Shown here: piece after piece, positions 12,231 to 24,754 of the stretch
Position numbering within the stretch: the stretch's first letter is position 1
Layout: each line of letters opens with the position of its first letter
Assembly (NCBI GenBank): GCA_015847255.1
Contig: JADLZK010008421.1
Span: forward strand, 62,001-126,000
DNA from: Hyparrhenia diplandra
Taxonomy: Eukaryota > Streptophyta > Magnoliopsida > Poales > Poaceae
DNA: 64,000 nucleotides
Direction of reading: 5' to 3'
Position numbers and translations under genes: made by a program
Notes under the pieces: generated by a model
What the model saw: the letters and a program-made list of their open reading frames with translations, nothing else
What the model was told of the DNA's origin: nothing
Database searches by the model: none

Positions 12231-13228
12231 AGAACTGTAACCGTCTCTTCCTCCCTCGCCGCTGTCCTGTTTTTGCCCCTTCCCGTTCTTGCTGCTACCC
12301 TCAACTACATCTTGTGGAATCCGACACAACATGGACAAGCCACTTCTGGAATCCTCAGGGGCTTCGTGGAATCGCCGGCCGAGCGGGCAAACGCGGCTTC
12401 CGTCGATCGCCGGTCGCCGCCTCGCGCGTTGGTGTGGCCTGTCATCTAGTGGGGCACAAACGGGTGCGATCAGTCATCAGTCCGTCATATCCGCCGGCCA
12501 GGGTTCATGGCGCCACGACAGACAGACGAACAATTGCCTGAAATCCTGATCTATTTTTCTTAATTTTCTTTCTCAACTCTCGAACAGAAGTTTTCAACCA
12601 CTGTAACAAAGCTCATAGTTATTTTGTACCTACACATCAAAACATCAAACGCTGAGTTTGCAGGTTAAGATCATCCATCCATTTTGAGTAAATGATTGTT
12701 TCTATGCGAAGTTCTGATATGACCTTATTTCCAGCTAATTTTATTCCCTTTTTTAAACTACCTCTCCTTGGCACCTGTGCAGCGCATGCACTTTATTTCT
12801 AAATCAATAGTTCCGAAATTTCCCTTATGTGCAATTCTACTTACCTCCCATTTGACCTGGTTCAAGTTGTGCAATAGGATTTTTCAGTTAGTATAGAGTG
12901 CTGGTATAGTTGATGGAACCCGCTTTTTAGAGGCTAACGTTTACCTGTCAACTTTGCAAATAGCACTCAAACCCTAAATTTGGGTCAAAAATTTTGGAAT
13001 TATTAAACCTCGGTGTCTCTGGATGTTTTGCAAAATTTTATTCCATTCTCTTCACTTTCACAGTATATGACTGAAACTTTGGCTCTCATGAGGAACATAT
13101 TTGCTTCTGTACACTTGATGCAAGTCAATTTTCAGTGCTATCACGTACGTGTTTTAGGGGTTGCTAGTAATTAATGTCATCCAATCTTGAAATATGTGGC
13201 TTGGATTACATCTCGAGTAAAATAGGAT
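12231..13228. other. Intergenic DNA, no gene identified
   Basis: 12231-12550 is moderately GC-rich with short open frames but no recognisable domain. 12550-13228 is AT-rich. I see no splice-bounded exon or RNA gene. Confidence 0.4.
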
Positions 13229-14105
13229 GTATTACTCGAGATTCTTTTTTTTTCCCCGAAACAGGAGGGGGTTTTCATTAAAATTGCAAGAACAGTACAA
13301 ACCCTTTTACAAGAAGGCCTAGAGGACCAAAACAAAAAGCAAGCAAGGACACTAAGGACCTAGCTGCAAGAATTGGAACCCAGAACCTTCTCCAGTCTTC
13401 GCTCCGCCGTCTGCGGAACGCCCGCGACCGCCGGCCACCACCACATCGAGCCGCCCGTTGCCGGAGAAGAAGAAGAGGAAGCACGCATAGTAGATGCCGC
13501 AAAATCAGCGCCTCAGCCACCACCGAGACGTATCTTCCGTTGAAAGGACATCGGCAACTTCCTTCCCACCGCCGGCGAGACCACCAACCAAACCCACCAC
13601 CACCATCGCCCAGCCAGACAAACCCAGAGGTCCCGAAAGCGGGAGGAGATCGACCGTCGTTGCCACCCGGCGTCACGGACGAAGACGGCGTAAGACGGTG
13701 ACCTCAAGAAGAACGGCACGAGCAATCGCCAAGAACGAAGCAGCAGCCGCCGCAGACTCCTGTACAGGAGCCGGCACAGCCGGATTCGCCTCCACGAACT
13801 CCGCCGACGGCGCCGGAGCTGAGCACCACCGAGACGGGACGAGCTCGAGAGGATTCCATGGCGGCGCCGCCGCCGCCGACCCGGGCCGAAATCCAACCCT
13901 AACCCTAGACCCCTACCGACCGGCAAGGAACAGCAGTCTCCACCACCTCGCGAGGCCCCGGGGGCCATCGGAGGCGAGGAAGACCGCCGCCCCACCGGGC
14001 AATGACCGAACGCTACGCTTCCGCCTCCCTTTCGCCTCTTAGCACTGTAGCGGAACGAAGAGACGAGAAGAGGTAGAGAAGCAGCCACGTATTACTCGAG
14101 ATTCT
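13229..14105 (-). mobile_element. Non-autonomous non-LTR retroposon with perfect 17-bp TSD
   Basis: GTATTACTCGAGATTCT flanks the element at 13229-13245 and 14089-14105. Read on the minus strand, the 843-bp body starts GC-rich at 14088. It ends in a LINE-like 3' tail (TTTAATGAAAACCCCCTCCT, then an A run, seen as T at 13246-13253 on the plus strand). A 191-codon minus frame spans the GC-rich half but matches no RT, endonuclease or other domain I know. The body is probably a LINE 5' region joined to a 3' end with the ORFs missing. The perfect duplication argues for a fairly recent insertion. Confidence 0.85.
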
Positions 14106-15037
14106 AACATTCTACTTTTTTATAAAATCATCAAACTCAAAATTTATATATAAAAACTACGGTGTTATTCATGTGCAGAAACTAACAGTATTCCAACTTA
14201 AATTAATGGGGAAAATAGTTGAAAATTTATTGTGGTATAAGTCATTTTAAAGATTAAAGGCCGCAAGGTTTTTCTCCTTTTGTGGGTTGCCTGAATCTCC
14301 AAGTATTTGAGTTTACAACTCACAAGACGTGCAATGCACACCATAATACTGACATTGAGCTTTGATATTTCAAGTGAACATTTGGAAAATAGATATGAGT
14401 TAGTTAATCCAGCCTTTGCTACTCTCTGAATTCCTCTCGAATAACTATATGTATTGCAAACTGTATAATTGTTTCACTCATTATTGGGATGTCCATCAAG
14501 ATTCAAATTAATTAAACAAAAGGCAAAAATAATAGAACCAGGAAAATGAAACAAAATGATACGGTAACATACCAACAACATATGTAGTACTTAGTTTTCC
14601 AAAACGATCCTACCCCCACAAATAAGATAATAAAATTGAGAACCATACATAATATCTTCAACTGCTCGCTACCTACATTTTCATGGCAAAGTTGGCAATT
14701 TGTTTCAAAATATGTAAACTACGTAATCACATCCCTAGTTAATTTTTCGAAGTCCAGAAGTATTGAGGTTTTATTCCTAACAAAAGAGAACAACTTTACA
14801 TTTAACGGATTGTAGAAATAATAAAAAAAACAAGGTAGCCTTGTTCCACTACTTTGTACATCCCCGCGCCACCGAATTCAACTAGCAGCCACGTGCCCAC
14901 GTGCCCGCCACACAGGTACAAGTGGACAGCTGAACTGAGGTCCATTCGTTTTGAACTTATTAGCCATAGTATATTTTTTTTTCTCTCACAACAAATAAGC
15001 AAGCATCGGTCGGTTCATCAGACGTAGAAACGATAAA
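14106..15037. other. AT-rich intergenic DNA with a twin CACGTG site
   Basis: No gene seen. At about 14890-14905 the sequence GCCACGTGCCCACGTGCCCG contains CACGTG (G-box core) twice within 16 bases. Without a gene start nearby its meaning is unclear. Confidence 0.35.
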
Positions 15038-15135
15038 GGCCCTGTTCGCTTGGCTTATCAGCCAGCCAGTCAGCAGTATTTTCTCTCATCCAGCATCAAC
15101 CCAGCCAGCAGTACCGGCCAAAGATTTCTCTCACA
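15038..15135. mobile_element. MITE-like terminus (GGCCCTGTTCGCTTGG)
   Basis: GGCCCTGTTCGCTTGGCTTA is a terminal-inverted-repeat type that I recognise from grass MITEs. Internal CAGCCAGCCAG and CTCTCA motifs follow. The opposite end was not found, so this is probably a fragment. Confidence 0.5.
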
Positions 15136-15140
15136 AAGAG

Positions 15141-15350
15141 CACCGCCCCAGCCAAAATTTAACATGCTCAAAGATTTGTTGGTCATGTTTAGAAAGAACC
15201 TTATTTTGTTTCGGTTTCCCTTTTTCCCAGGTTGCACCTCTGTGGTGCTTGCAGACAGTTATCTTTTATTTTGTCAAGACTTTTGTAATAATTGGTCCGA
15301 TTCTATCTCACGATAGATGAAGCCGGATTTTATATCCATTATCTAAAAAG
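15141..15350 (+). mobile_element. LINE 3'-end fragment
   Basis: TTTTGTAATAATTGG is followed by GAAGCCGGATTTTATATCC and ATTATCTAAAAAG. The same tail pattern (TGTAATAATTGG, GAGGCCGGAT, TTTATCTAAAAAAA) ends the retroposon at about 61164, so both are 3' ends of related non-LTR elements. No ORF remains. Confidence 0.6.
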
Positions 15351-15560
15351 ATGTAGAAGCCACACAGAGATAGTTGTTGGTTACTGAACTCCTTGCATTG
15401 GTGGTCTTCAACATAGAGGAAACAATGCTATAATGCTTGAAGTGGGGGAGGGGTGGCAACTGCCTTGGTTCGCATCCATGTAGCTCTGCGATTCGTAGAG
15501 GACTAGTGATTTGTGCTTGGCGCCCATGCCCATGGCGAAGTCATGGCCGTAGCTTTTACA

Positions 15561-15715
15561 TGAAAGATGGAATAATGTTGACAAAAAATATGATAGGTTA
15601 ATAATATAAGTCCTAAGATAGATCACACAATGTTCCATGGAAGATGGAATAATGTTGACAAAAAAATATGGTACGTTAATAATATAAGTCCTAAGATAGA
15701 TCACACAATGATTCA
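15561..15715. repeat. Two-copy tandem repeat, ~77 bp
   Basis: GATGGAATAATGTTGACAAA followed by AATATAAGTCCTAAGATAGA and TCACACAATG occurs twice in succession, at 15561-15637 and 15638-15715, with only a few differences. Confidence 0.85.
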
Positions 15716-16317
15716 ATGCCATATTGCCAAACTCAGTTCGTACTTGGGGACAGCAATGTTACTCCATCGCTAGGGTAAAGGGATCTCCAGTAGATTGATG
15801 AATTGGAAACCTTGATGATTTTTCCACTTTGTGAACCTTGCATAATAAGTGAATAAAAGAGAATCACATTTCGAAGCATCAGCAACAGGGATAAATGAGC
15901 TAAAGTTTAAAAAACAACTGATTCAAATAAGTATGTTCAGTTGTGCATGAACATAGAAACCGAACATAGAAACTAACCAATGAACATAGAACAAAAGTTT
16001 TGTCTTCTTTCCACAGTTCTGCACATAGTTGAAAGGGCCAGCTTATGTTAGACAACTGACCATTTTGGTTCAATCTTAAGGGACCTTACACTATGTCCAG
16101 AAGCACCAGATCACTGACATATAAAACTATAATAAAGCATTCCATTGACAACAAAAAACTATGAACACTATATGGTAGCTATCCACTCAGAGCATATAGA
16201 GAAAGGATGAGACCTACATAGCTTCTAACAAAATCCAATCAGACGTTAGACCTGAACACTTTCATATGAAAAATCAAGCAGCCTAAAATGATAAGTATTT
16301 TAAAATATGACATTTAC
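15716..16317. other. AT-rich DNA, no gene seen
   Basis: No exon, RNA gene or repeat end was identified. It may be intron or 3' flank of the exon-like segments at 16318-17086 on the minus strand. Confidence 0.3.
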
Positions 16318-17086
16318 CAATATATCGTTGCAGCTCTTGCTCAAGGTACCATTCCTTCCCCTCTTGTTTTTTATCTGTCTAACAAGCATTCCATGAAGAA
16401 ATAAAAAACAATGAATGAAACATAGATTCAGGGAGCAATCTGCTAGAATATATGATGGGAGGAACCAAACTGTGATTATTGTAGGATGAGAGGACATTCG
16501 GTACTGAAATTACGGTGGGAACTACTGAAATTGCAAGAGTAGATTATGGAACACATAATCTGGTTGTAGTGGGATTTTGAGAAGCTAAATAAAAATACAT
16601 CAACACAAAAATAGCACACTATATATTCCTTTATCAATTGTTCAATATCCTGGGATTGTTCCCGAACCACTCTATGTAAGGAACATTATAATTCTCTTAT
16701 TGCTGACATATGAATGAGCAGAGGCAAGACCATGCCTCACTACAATGAGCATTCTGCAACCCAAAGTGTTACATGGTTGTCAAATGGCGGGAGTATGTAT
16801 TTAATAGTTAGCAGTGAGTTACAAAATATACCCATGTAGTAAAGCAACCTACATGGTTGCTGCCTGAGAAGCCAATGCAATGGTTAATGTACCGAAGCAA
16901 ACATCTCACCATAATTTGATATTGTTGGAGCCTTTGGTACAGGCATATATTTAGTAAAGGATGGTCTAGATGACATGGAACGAACGCATATACCATTTTA
17001 ATAGGAACCGCAGAGGTTGAGCTCTTTGTTCCATTTCGGACTAATAGTCTTCTTTTATCACGTATGCTTTCAACTTCTGTCATATG
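16318..17086 (-). pseudogene. Three decayed exon-like segments of an unidentified gene
   Basis: On the minus strand three segments look like exons. 17086-16910 has acceptor TTTTTCAG and donor GTGAGA and reads MTEVESIRDKRRLLVR, then, after an apparent shift to another frame and an in-frame stop, SSRPSFTKYMPVPKAPTISN. 16671-16620 has acceptor TTACATAG and donor GTGTGC and reads VVREQSQDIEQLIKEYI. 16374-16318 has acceptor TAGACAG and donor GTAAATG and reads KKQEGKEWYLEQELQRYI. The charged, Gln/Glu-rich composition suggests coiled coil. I do not recognise the family. The frame break and stop make a pseudogene or gene fragment likely. Confidence 0.35.
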
Positions 17087-17500
17087 CTGAAAAATAATTA
17101 TAGCTAGTAGCTACATGTATATGTGAAAAAACATGGGCAACTGAAAACCGAGAATTTTAAACATGTGCTTACTTGCGTTATAATGAGCAAATCTGCTGTG
17201 ACAAAATAATAATAATAAAAAAAAAATCCGCGGTGCTTCAGTCTGTATGGCAAACGTTTGAACTCCACTTGATCCTCCATGTATCACGCAAAACCGAGGA
17301 TGCATGCCCAGAGGAACAAAAAGTTAGAATAGGTGCGAACATTTGTCTACACACAGTACACATATGGAGAAATACATCCACTCTCTCGCCAACACACACG
17401 ACACACTAAAAATACGCAGCAACAAAGGATCTAAACAAGAAGATTCAGAAGGGGAAACCTCCCTCATAAGACATTTAGATCAAGATAGCCGGTTGACGAC
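17087..17500. other. AT-rich DNA, no feature supported
   Basis: Short open frames on both strands have no recognisable motif. 17215-17228 is an A run. Confidence 0.3.
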
Positions 17501-18835
17501 GCCTCCCGCGACAATCTACCCAAAGCATCGGTGGCCCTTGCAGCCACAGAATCGCGGCACGCCACTGGGCCGCACAAAGACTACCCCTTCAAAAATGTAA
17601 TCAACAACTACAAATCCATACATTGTGCGTAGGAAAGATATGGCTCGGTAACGCACTTTCGTAGCCAGCAACGATGCAACTGTCAATCGAGGCCCAGAAG
17701 AAAAGGCTACGACAGGACCACACCGTTCCAGCAAAAGGCACATCGATCTCGACCCCGTAGACCGGCGCTCCAGCTCCGGTGACCTCAGAAACCACAGCTG
17801 CATACGGCAAGCCATAGCGTGCCACCACATCATGTAGCAGGGTCAGGTACGCCCAATAGGAAAAAAAAGCAGCAAAAAAAGAGAAGACAACGAAGACAAG
17901 AACACACCACGGAACACATATGACCTCCGGCCACAACTCCGCAGGTAAGCTAACTCAACAAAGGCAAGACTCCAGTGGAGACGAGCAACCAATGTGGATG
18001 CAGACGACGCGAGCCTGGAGCCCCGGCTCCCGGACTCCCGCCTGCCTCGCCTCCGCAGCCGGTCCTCCGCCAGCCGTCAGGCAGCGGGCCGCGGCCGCCG
18101 CCCCTCGCCAGTGATTCAACTCCGACCCGCAAGTTACCTGCAAACAAGGCGCAACGCGGCGTTTGCCCTTGGATCAGCTGCCACGACATTGAGAGGGAAA
18201 AGGAGGACGGAAGGGAAAAGGCGGCGCAGCGGAGCTCCAGATATTCACCACGCCGACGGAAACGGACCGAACGACGAGGAGCGACCGGGTAGCTTATCCT
18301 CGCCGCCCCGCCCGCTTATCCGCCCACCAGGCGGACCATGAACACGCAGTCGCCGCCACGGCCGCAGGCGACCCCAAGGGCAGACGAAACAAGCAGCCCC
18401 ACTTGCGCCGGCACATGTGCCGGCTCCCAGCGCCGCTGAAGCCGCGCCGAAACGCCAGAACCACCCAGTAGCCGCTGCAAGCGCCGCCAGTGCGAGACGA
18501 CAACGTACCGGCGGCCAATGGATGGACCGCCAGCGCTTGGCACAGCGGCGGCGGTTTGACCAGGACACCCACGGCGCCCGTCAAAAGCGCCAAACAAAGG
18601 AAGCGGCCTTTTTTGATAAAAAAGGAAGCGGCCCCCACCTGCAGTGTCACACAACGGTAGCAGGCGGCCAATGGTTGGACGACAGCGCCCGGCACGCGGA
18701 GCGCTTCGACGGACAGCCATTGCCGAGTGGAGTCAGCGCTAGCAGCCATCGATGGAGATCGGGACGGTCAAAAATTTTTTTGCTACCGTGGACGCACTGG
18801 CTGCAGCGTTTCTCCACAGCCAATTTACTCTTTAA
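17501..18835. other. GC-rich segment with overlapping ORFs, unassigned
   Basis: Composition changes abruptly to high GC from about 17500 to 18780. A 111-codon minus-strand frame (17601-17936) starts with a hydrophobic stretch (VCVLVFVVFSFFAAFF) and contains no family motif I can name. Overlapping frames of 100-150 codons occupy most other phases, as expected from GC-rich DNA lacking stops. It could be the GC-rich part of a non-LTR retroposon or a captured gene fragment. No gene is called. Confidence 0.3.
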
Positions 18836-19623
18836 ATATCTTGACTGAACTGATTCCTAACAAAAAATCATATGTGACTGAAACAATGCTATAGAGTAGT
18901 TGTTGGCTACCGGACTCCTTGCCATTGTTAGATGAATACGAGGATAGACGATTGAACCAGGTCCTAACAAAGGCATCGAAAGATAGAGGACAATTGCACC
19001 TTCAAATTTCATGCACAAAGGAAACGACCAAACAAAATGTAAGGATAAAGATACTTGCATCTAGATTTATGAGTTTGGCAATTCAATATTATATCTCTAT
19101 GCCGTTCGTAAAAATTCAAACACATGTGATTCCTTTTAGAGTGGAAATAGACAACGTAAAACAGTCATTGCTCCAATATCTTGCTATAAGTACATGCCAA
19201 ATGTAACAAAGTGAACTGCATTGTTGAACACACCATCCTGCAAGTGCAAAGTCGAAGTCATGCTTCGCATGGGCAAATCCGGTAAGCCCCCTACCCTTGG
19301 AGCCTCATGATTTTGGTGCATTTATTATATATTTGACAGGTCACCAGCTTACTCCACCTCCTGTTCTGTTTCCTCCTCCTGCTTTTTCCTTATCCTCCGT
19401 CTCCCCGACCACACATCAAGATAAAAATAACTAGTAGTAAAATGGTTTGTTGTCATCATCGCTCGCTCTAGATTTGGCTGCAACCATTTGCATCTTGTAC
19501 TACCTGTATAAAAAAGAGGATGACGAGGAGTCACGCACGAGACACCGAGTTGGTGTTGTCGCCACGAAGGACCCCTAGATGAATCTAATAGGAAGTTTTT
19601 AGCTGTACTAATACCACGTACAT
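18836..19623. other. Intergenic DNA, no gene seen
   Basis: 18875-18935 shares short motifs (AGTTGTTGG, GGACTCCTTGC, AACAATGCTATA) with 15365-15430, suggesting an old related repeat. Nothing else is recognised. Confidence 0.3.
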
Positions 19624-19815
19624 ATGACGCCAATGAGGGGCCGATGCCCCCACCCACCCTCACACATAGTGAAAAGTTATTAGCGCATGTAAATATTTCA
19701 ATTATACATAACATAAAAGGTTATTATTTCACCCATTTTATAAAATATTATGCATTTTCATTATGAATACTAAATACATATGAAAATATTGAAAAAGTTA
19801 TTGAGACATACTCAT
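19624..19815. repeat. NXD1-upstream block D, left fragment
   Basis: This segment matches 5942-6130 closely, for example TGTAAATATTTCAATTATAC and AATACTAAATACATATGAAA. The match stops at about 19816, and its continuation in block B reappears at 37155. The 17.3 kb between them is therefore an insertion relative to block B. Confidence 0.8.
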
Positions 19816-19850
19816 TATGGCTATTGGAAGCCCTATGCTCCTAATAGCAT

Positions 19851-19899
<49 letters not shown>
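19816..19899. repeat. TE terminus GGAAGCCCT plus (TA)n tract 1
   Basis: TTGGAAGCCCTATGCTCC begins the inserted nest and is echoed, inverted, at the far end of the nest (GGGCTTCCTAAAA, about 37121-37133). The (TA)n run at 19854-19899 separates it from module 1. Confidence 0.6.
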
Positions 19900-19900
<1 letters not shown>

Positions 19901-19989
19901 GGCATTATTCTACACCCTAGGTGTAGAATTCATTCTACACCCAACCCACCTAAACAGCCCAGCCAGCCCCAACAACCGAGTTACCTCCA

Positions 19990-20019
19990 ACATAGGTATA
20001 TATATATATATACCTATGT
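19990..20019. repeat. 30-bp perfect palindrome inside module 1
   Basis: ACATAGG, a central TA run and CCTATGT form a perfect self-complementary sequence. It is followed at once by a second internal copy of the CTACACCCTAGGTGTAG motif that also occurs at the element ends. Confidence 0.75.
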
Positions 20020-20719
20020 GCTATACTACACCCTAGGTGTAGAATGAGATTCTACACCCTAGCACCCAAACCAACCAACCATCAGACCCAACCCAACCGT
20101 CTCGACCCGCCTCCCCTCCCAACTAATCCAACCCAACCAGACACCCCCACCGTCCTGGATTCTGTTTCCCGTCCCGAGCGCAGCCTGGAGCCGCGGGCGG
20201 CGCGGAGCCTGGGCGGAAGCTGGCGGGCGGGGCTGCGAGGTGGTTCCGGCGGGTGCGTCTATCTCGCGGGTTGGGTGTGAGGCGCGCAAGCTGCAGCAAA
20301 TCAGTGGTGAGCCCATCCGGCGGCGATGTCCCAACCGGCGGCGGCAGCCTGATTTGTGCGCACCTCTGCTCCAGCTGTAGTGTCATGCTAATCCGCAGCG
20401 ATTCCCCGTGGGCCGTGGCGGCGTCCTGACGAATCGAGACCGCAGGCTGCAGAGGCGGTGTCGTGCTTGTGTTGGGCAGTCAGCAGATCGAGGCATGCGG
20501 TCATGCCTGACATGCATCGGTGGTGGGGAGACAGGGCAACATGCGTGCATTGCTAGCCTGTCACACTAGTTACTTGAACAAATTATTTTAATCTTTCAGT
20601 AATTGAGCAATTGGTGATGCTAAAAAGAAAACCAGTTGCTACTTTTTGATATGTTTCCTGAATATTTTTTCCTCAATCAAACATGAGCATCAAAGTACTT
20701 TCAGTATCTGTTTCTGAAT

Positions 20720-21266
20720 GTCTGAATGGTTGAAATTATAGTTCAGTAATCCTTGTTTTTCAGTAGTTCATAATATACAATTTCAAAGGTTTAGCTCTTC
20801 AACTACTGATATTGCACATTAGTACAATGCATTTTCCAATAATTATATTCAGTAATTTATTAGATATGATTTTAGTGTGTTCAGTAATTAATCTTTTATT
20901 TAGTAATCTATGATGTGCTCACTAATACATGTGCTCAGTAATATACGCTCAACAATTATATGTATGTGCTCAGTAATATATCAGTGTATGCTCAGTAATA
21001 CTGACATGAATCAGTGTATGCTCAGTAATACTGACATGAACGTATGATTCGTACTATATACTTAGCAATATATGCTCAGTAATGCATCTCAATAGATTCA
21101 GTAATTAATCTATATTTAGTAATTCATGATGTGCTTAGTAATATATGCTCAACAATTATATGTATGTGTTCAGTAGTACAACAATATATCATCAGTGTAG
21201 TACTGTAATATATGGTACATAATACATCAACATATGCTTAGTAATACATGCTCGATAATTTATGTT
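20720..21266. repeat. Irregular CTCAGTAAT / TTCAGTAAT repeat tract
   Basis: GCTCAGTAAT and close variants recur at short irregular spacing, mixed with ATATATG and GTATGTGCTC. TGAATCAGTGTATGCTCAGT appears in two adjacent copies near 20980-21030. Non-coding. Confidence 0.7.
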
Positions 21267-23110
21267 TAGTAATTTTTGAGATTAGTGTATAGAGCGTTTG
21301 CTGAGATTAGGGTTTAGGGCATCTGTTGAGATTAGGGTTAAGGGAGTTTGCTGAGATTAGGGTTCAGGGTATCTAATGAGATTAGGGTTTATGACATTTG
21401 TTGAGATTAGTGTATAGAGCGTTTGCTGAGATTAGGGTTTAGGGCATCTGTTGAGATTAGGGTTAAGGGAGTTTGTTGAGATTAGGGTTCGGGGTATCTA
21501 ATGAGATTAGGGTTTATGACATTTGTTGAGATTAGTGTATAGAGTTTCTTTGAGATTAGGGTTCACACATTCTCTGCCGAGATTAGGGTTCACACATTGT
21601 GCTAAGATTAGGGTTCACACATTCTCGGCGAGATTAGGGTTCACACATTGTCTTTGAGATTAAGGTTCACATATTCTCACGAGATTAGGGTTCACACATT
21701 GTCTTGAGATTAGGGTTCACACATTCTTGCTTGAGATTAGGGTTCACACATTCATTTGAGATTAGGGTTAACACATTACTGCCGAGATTAGGGTTCACAC
21801 ATTCTCACGAGATTAGGGTTTACACATTGTTGTTCGAGATTAGGGTTCACACATTACGCGAGATTAGGGTTCACACATTGTCCACGAGATTAGGGTTCAC
21901 ACATTGTCTTTGAGATTAGGGTTCACGCATTTTCTTGAGAGATTAGGGTTCACACATTGTGCTGAGATTAGGGTTCACGCATTTTGATGAGATTAGGGTT
22001 CACACATTGTCCCGAGATTAGGGTTCACACAATCGGCCGAGATTAGGGTTCAAACATTGTCTTTGAGATTAGGGTTCACGCATTGTCTTTGAGATTAGGG
22101 TTCACGCATTGTGCTTTGAGATTAGGTTCACGCATTGTCTTTGTGATTAGGGTTCACATATTCTGCCGAGATTAGGGTTGACACATTCTCGCTGAGATTA
22201 AGGTTCACACATTGTCCCGAGATTAGGGTAAACACATCCTATTGAGATTAGGGTTCACACATTCCCGCCGAGATTAGGGTTCCTATTGTTTTTGTTGCAC
22301 ATACACATCTTCCTTATATAAATTTAGTGCCGCAGGCTGGCCTCAGAGCAAAGGTAGCGTCTGTTGAGATTAGGGTTAAGGGCGTGTACTGAGATTAGGG
22401 TTTAGGTGTCTGCTGAGATTAGTGTTCATGTTGTCTACTGAGATTAGTGTGTATAGCGTCTATTGAGATTAGGGTTCATGTCGTTTGCTGAGATTAGGGT
22501 TCAGGGTGTGTTGCTAAGATTAGGGTTTATGGCGTATGCTGAGATTAGTGTAGATAGCTCAGTAATCTATGGTCAGTAATTTGTAAGATTAGGGTATAGG
22601 GCGTTTGCTGAGATTAGGGTTCAGGGCGTCTACTGAGATTGGGTTGATGGCGTTTGCTGAGATTAGTGTCTATAGCGTCTATTGAGATTAGGGTGAAGGG
22701 CGTGTACTGAGATTAGGGTTTAGGACGTCTGCTGAGATTAGGGTTCATGGCGTCTGCTGAGATTAGTGTATATAGCGTCTATTGAGATTAGGGTTCATGG
22801 CGTTTGCTTATTAATACATGCTCAGTAATTTATGTTTAGTAATTTTTGAGATTAGTGTATAGAGCGTCTGCTGAGATTAGTGTTCATGTTGTCTACTGAG
22901 ATTAGTGTGTATAGCGTCGATTGAGATTAGGGTTCATGTCGTTTGCTGAGATTAGGGTTCGGGGCGTGTTGCTGAGATTAGGGTTTATGATGTCTGTTGA
23001 GATTAGTGTAGATGGCTCGATGTCGATGGTCGATAATTTGCAAGATTAGGGTATAGGGCGTTTCTTTGAGATTATGGTTCGATGGGCGTCTGGCGAGATT
23101 TGTCCAAGTG
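21267..23110. repeat. Minisatellite with GAGATTAGGGTT core (TTAGGG-containing)
   Basis: Several dozen units carry GAGATTAGGGTT. Between about 21540 and 22290 the unit is close to GAGATTAGGGTTCACACATT plus 3-7 variable bases. On both sides a variant of about 27 bases dominates (GATTAGGGTT(T/C)AGGGC-type). Some units read ATTAGTGTATAG instead. All units face the same way. The array is not plant telomere repeat (TTTAGGG) and lies inside a TE. The 69-codon frame at 21704-21913 is array translation only. Confidence 0.9.
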
Positions 23111-23510
23111 TTAGTAATCCGTTGTCTGATTGCATAGTCCAATTGATTTAGGCTCAGTAATTTGACACAACTAGCACGTCCAAGTAAATATACTTTGCTT
23201 TTAGTTGTGTGTGTATGTCCAGTAACACTAATGCGCTTGGTAATCTGCATTTGTTCAGTACTTTTTGCATGTGTGTGTATTTTCTATCTAATTGAAATTT
23301 ACATGATTGCATAGTCAATTGATTTGGGCTCAGTAATTTGCCTGAACTAGCATGCCAGTTATTTGAAGCTAGTTATTGCAGTAATTCCCCACGCTCTACT
23401 GAAAAGAGTTGCACATGCTAAAATTCAGTAATCATCCACGATTTGCATTGCTCCACTAAAGGGCAAAAGGTACCTGTGTCTCATAATCGAACGAGGCAGA
23501 ACCATGCATT

Positions 23511-23662
23511 ACTGAACAGTCGATGTCAGAATTCACTTAACAATAGGACAAATCACAACATGGGAGATGTCCGTAATCAACTATACTGAACAGTCGATGT
23601 CGAATTCACTTAACAATAGGACAAATCATAGCAGGGGAGATGTCAGTAATCAACCATGCATT
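23511..23662. repeat. Two-copy tandem repeat, ~75 bp
   Basis: ACTGAACAGTCGATGTC, then ACTTAACAATAGGACAAATC and GGGAGATGTC.GTAATCAAC, occurs at 23511-23584 and 23585-23662. A third start (ACTGAAC) follows. Confidence 0.85.
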
Positions 23663-24237
23663 ACTGAACAAGGCAACAGCAAGGGAGATGTCGCCCGGTG
23701 CGGGCCCGAACCGCCTGCTCGCTTGATTTAATCCATGTGCCGCTGGGCGCATCCCGTGTTCGATAATTCACCCGCGATGATGATGGGGCCGCCGCGCGCT
23801 TGCCGCTTTCGCCGCGGCAAGGCCGATGCCTACGGCGCTTCGCTTCACAGCGCGCCGCCGCCTCCGATTCCCTTTGCCGGTCGTAGCTCCGCATGCACGC
23901 TTTGCTCCACCCCTCGATCAACGGGGGGCTTCACGAAGGTTCCCGAAGCGCGTGCCGATCGCTTCTCTTCTCAGCGCCGCCCTTTTTTGCTTGGCGTCGT
24001 CGTCGCAAGGCCGGCCGCTTTGCAGACTGACCGCCGCCGCGGAAAAAAAATAAGTTCGGGAGCGTGAGCGTGCGGCGTTATGGTCCGCGTGGGATGGGGG
24101 TGGTAACGGGTCGGAGGGGAGGTTGGATCCGGTTAGCTAGCTAGTTGGAGGTGGCTCGGTTGTTGGGGCCGGCCGGGCTGTTTAGGTGGGTTGGGTGTAG
24201 AATGAATTCTACACCTAGGGTGTAGAATAAGCTTGCC

Positions 24238-24731
<494 letters not shown>

Positions 24732-24754
24732 TATATATATATAGATATATATAT
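24732..24754. repeat. (TA)n tract 3
   Basis: A short interrupted TA run (with one GATA) separates modules 2 and 3. Confidence 0.8.

Noticed and set aside
13494..14088. Overlapping 182- and 191-codon frames on opposite strands
   Set aside because: Both lie inside the retroposon with the 17-bp duplication and show no family motif.
17601..17936. Small membrane protein gene on the minus strand
   Set aside because: The hydrophobic start is suggestive, but there is no family match, no splice or promoter context and several competing frames.
21540..22290. CRISPR-like regularly spaced repeats
   Set aside because: Spacers are only 3-7 bases, the genome is a plant, and no cas genes exist.
21267..23110. 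Interstitial telomere tract
   Set aside because: The unit is GAGATTAGGGTT plus spacer, not tandem TTTAGGG, and it lies inside a TIR element.
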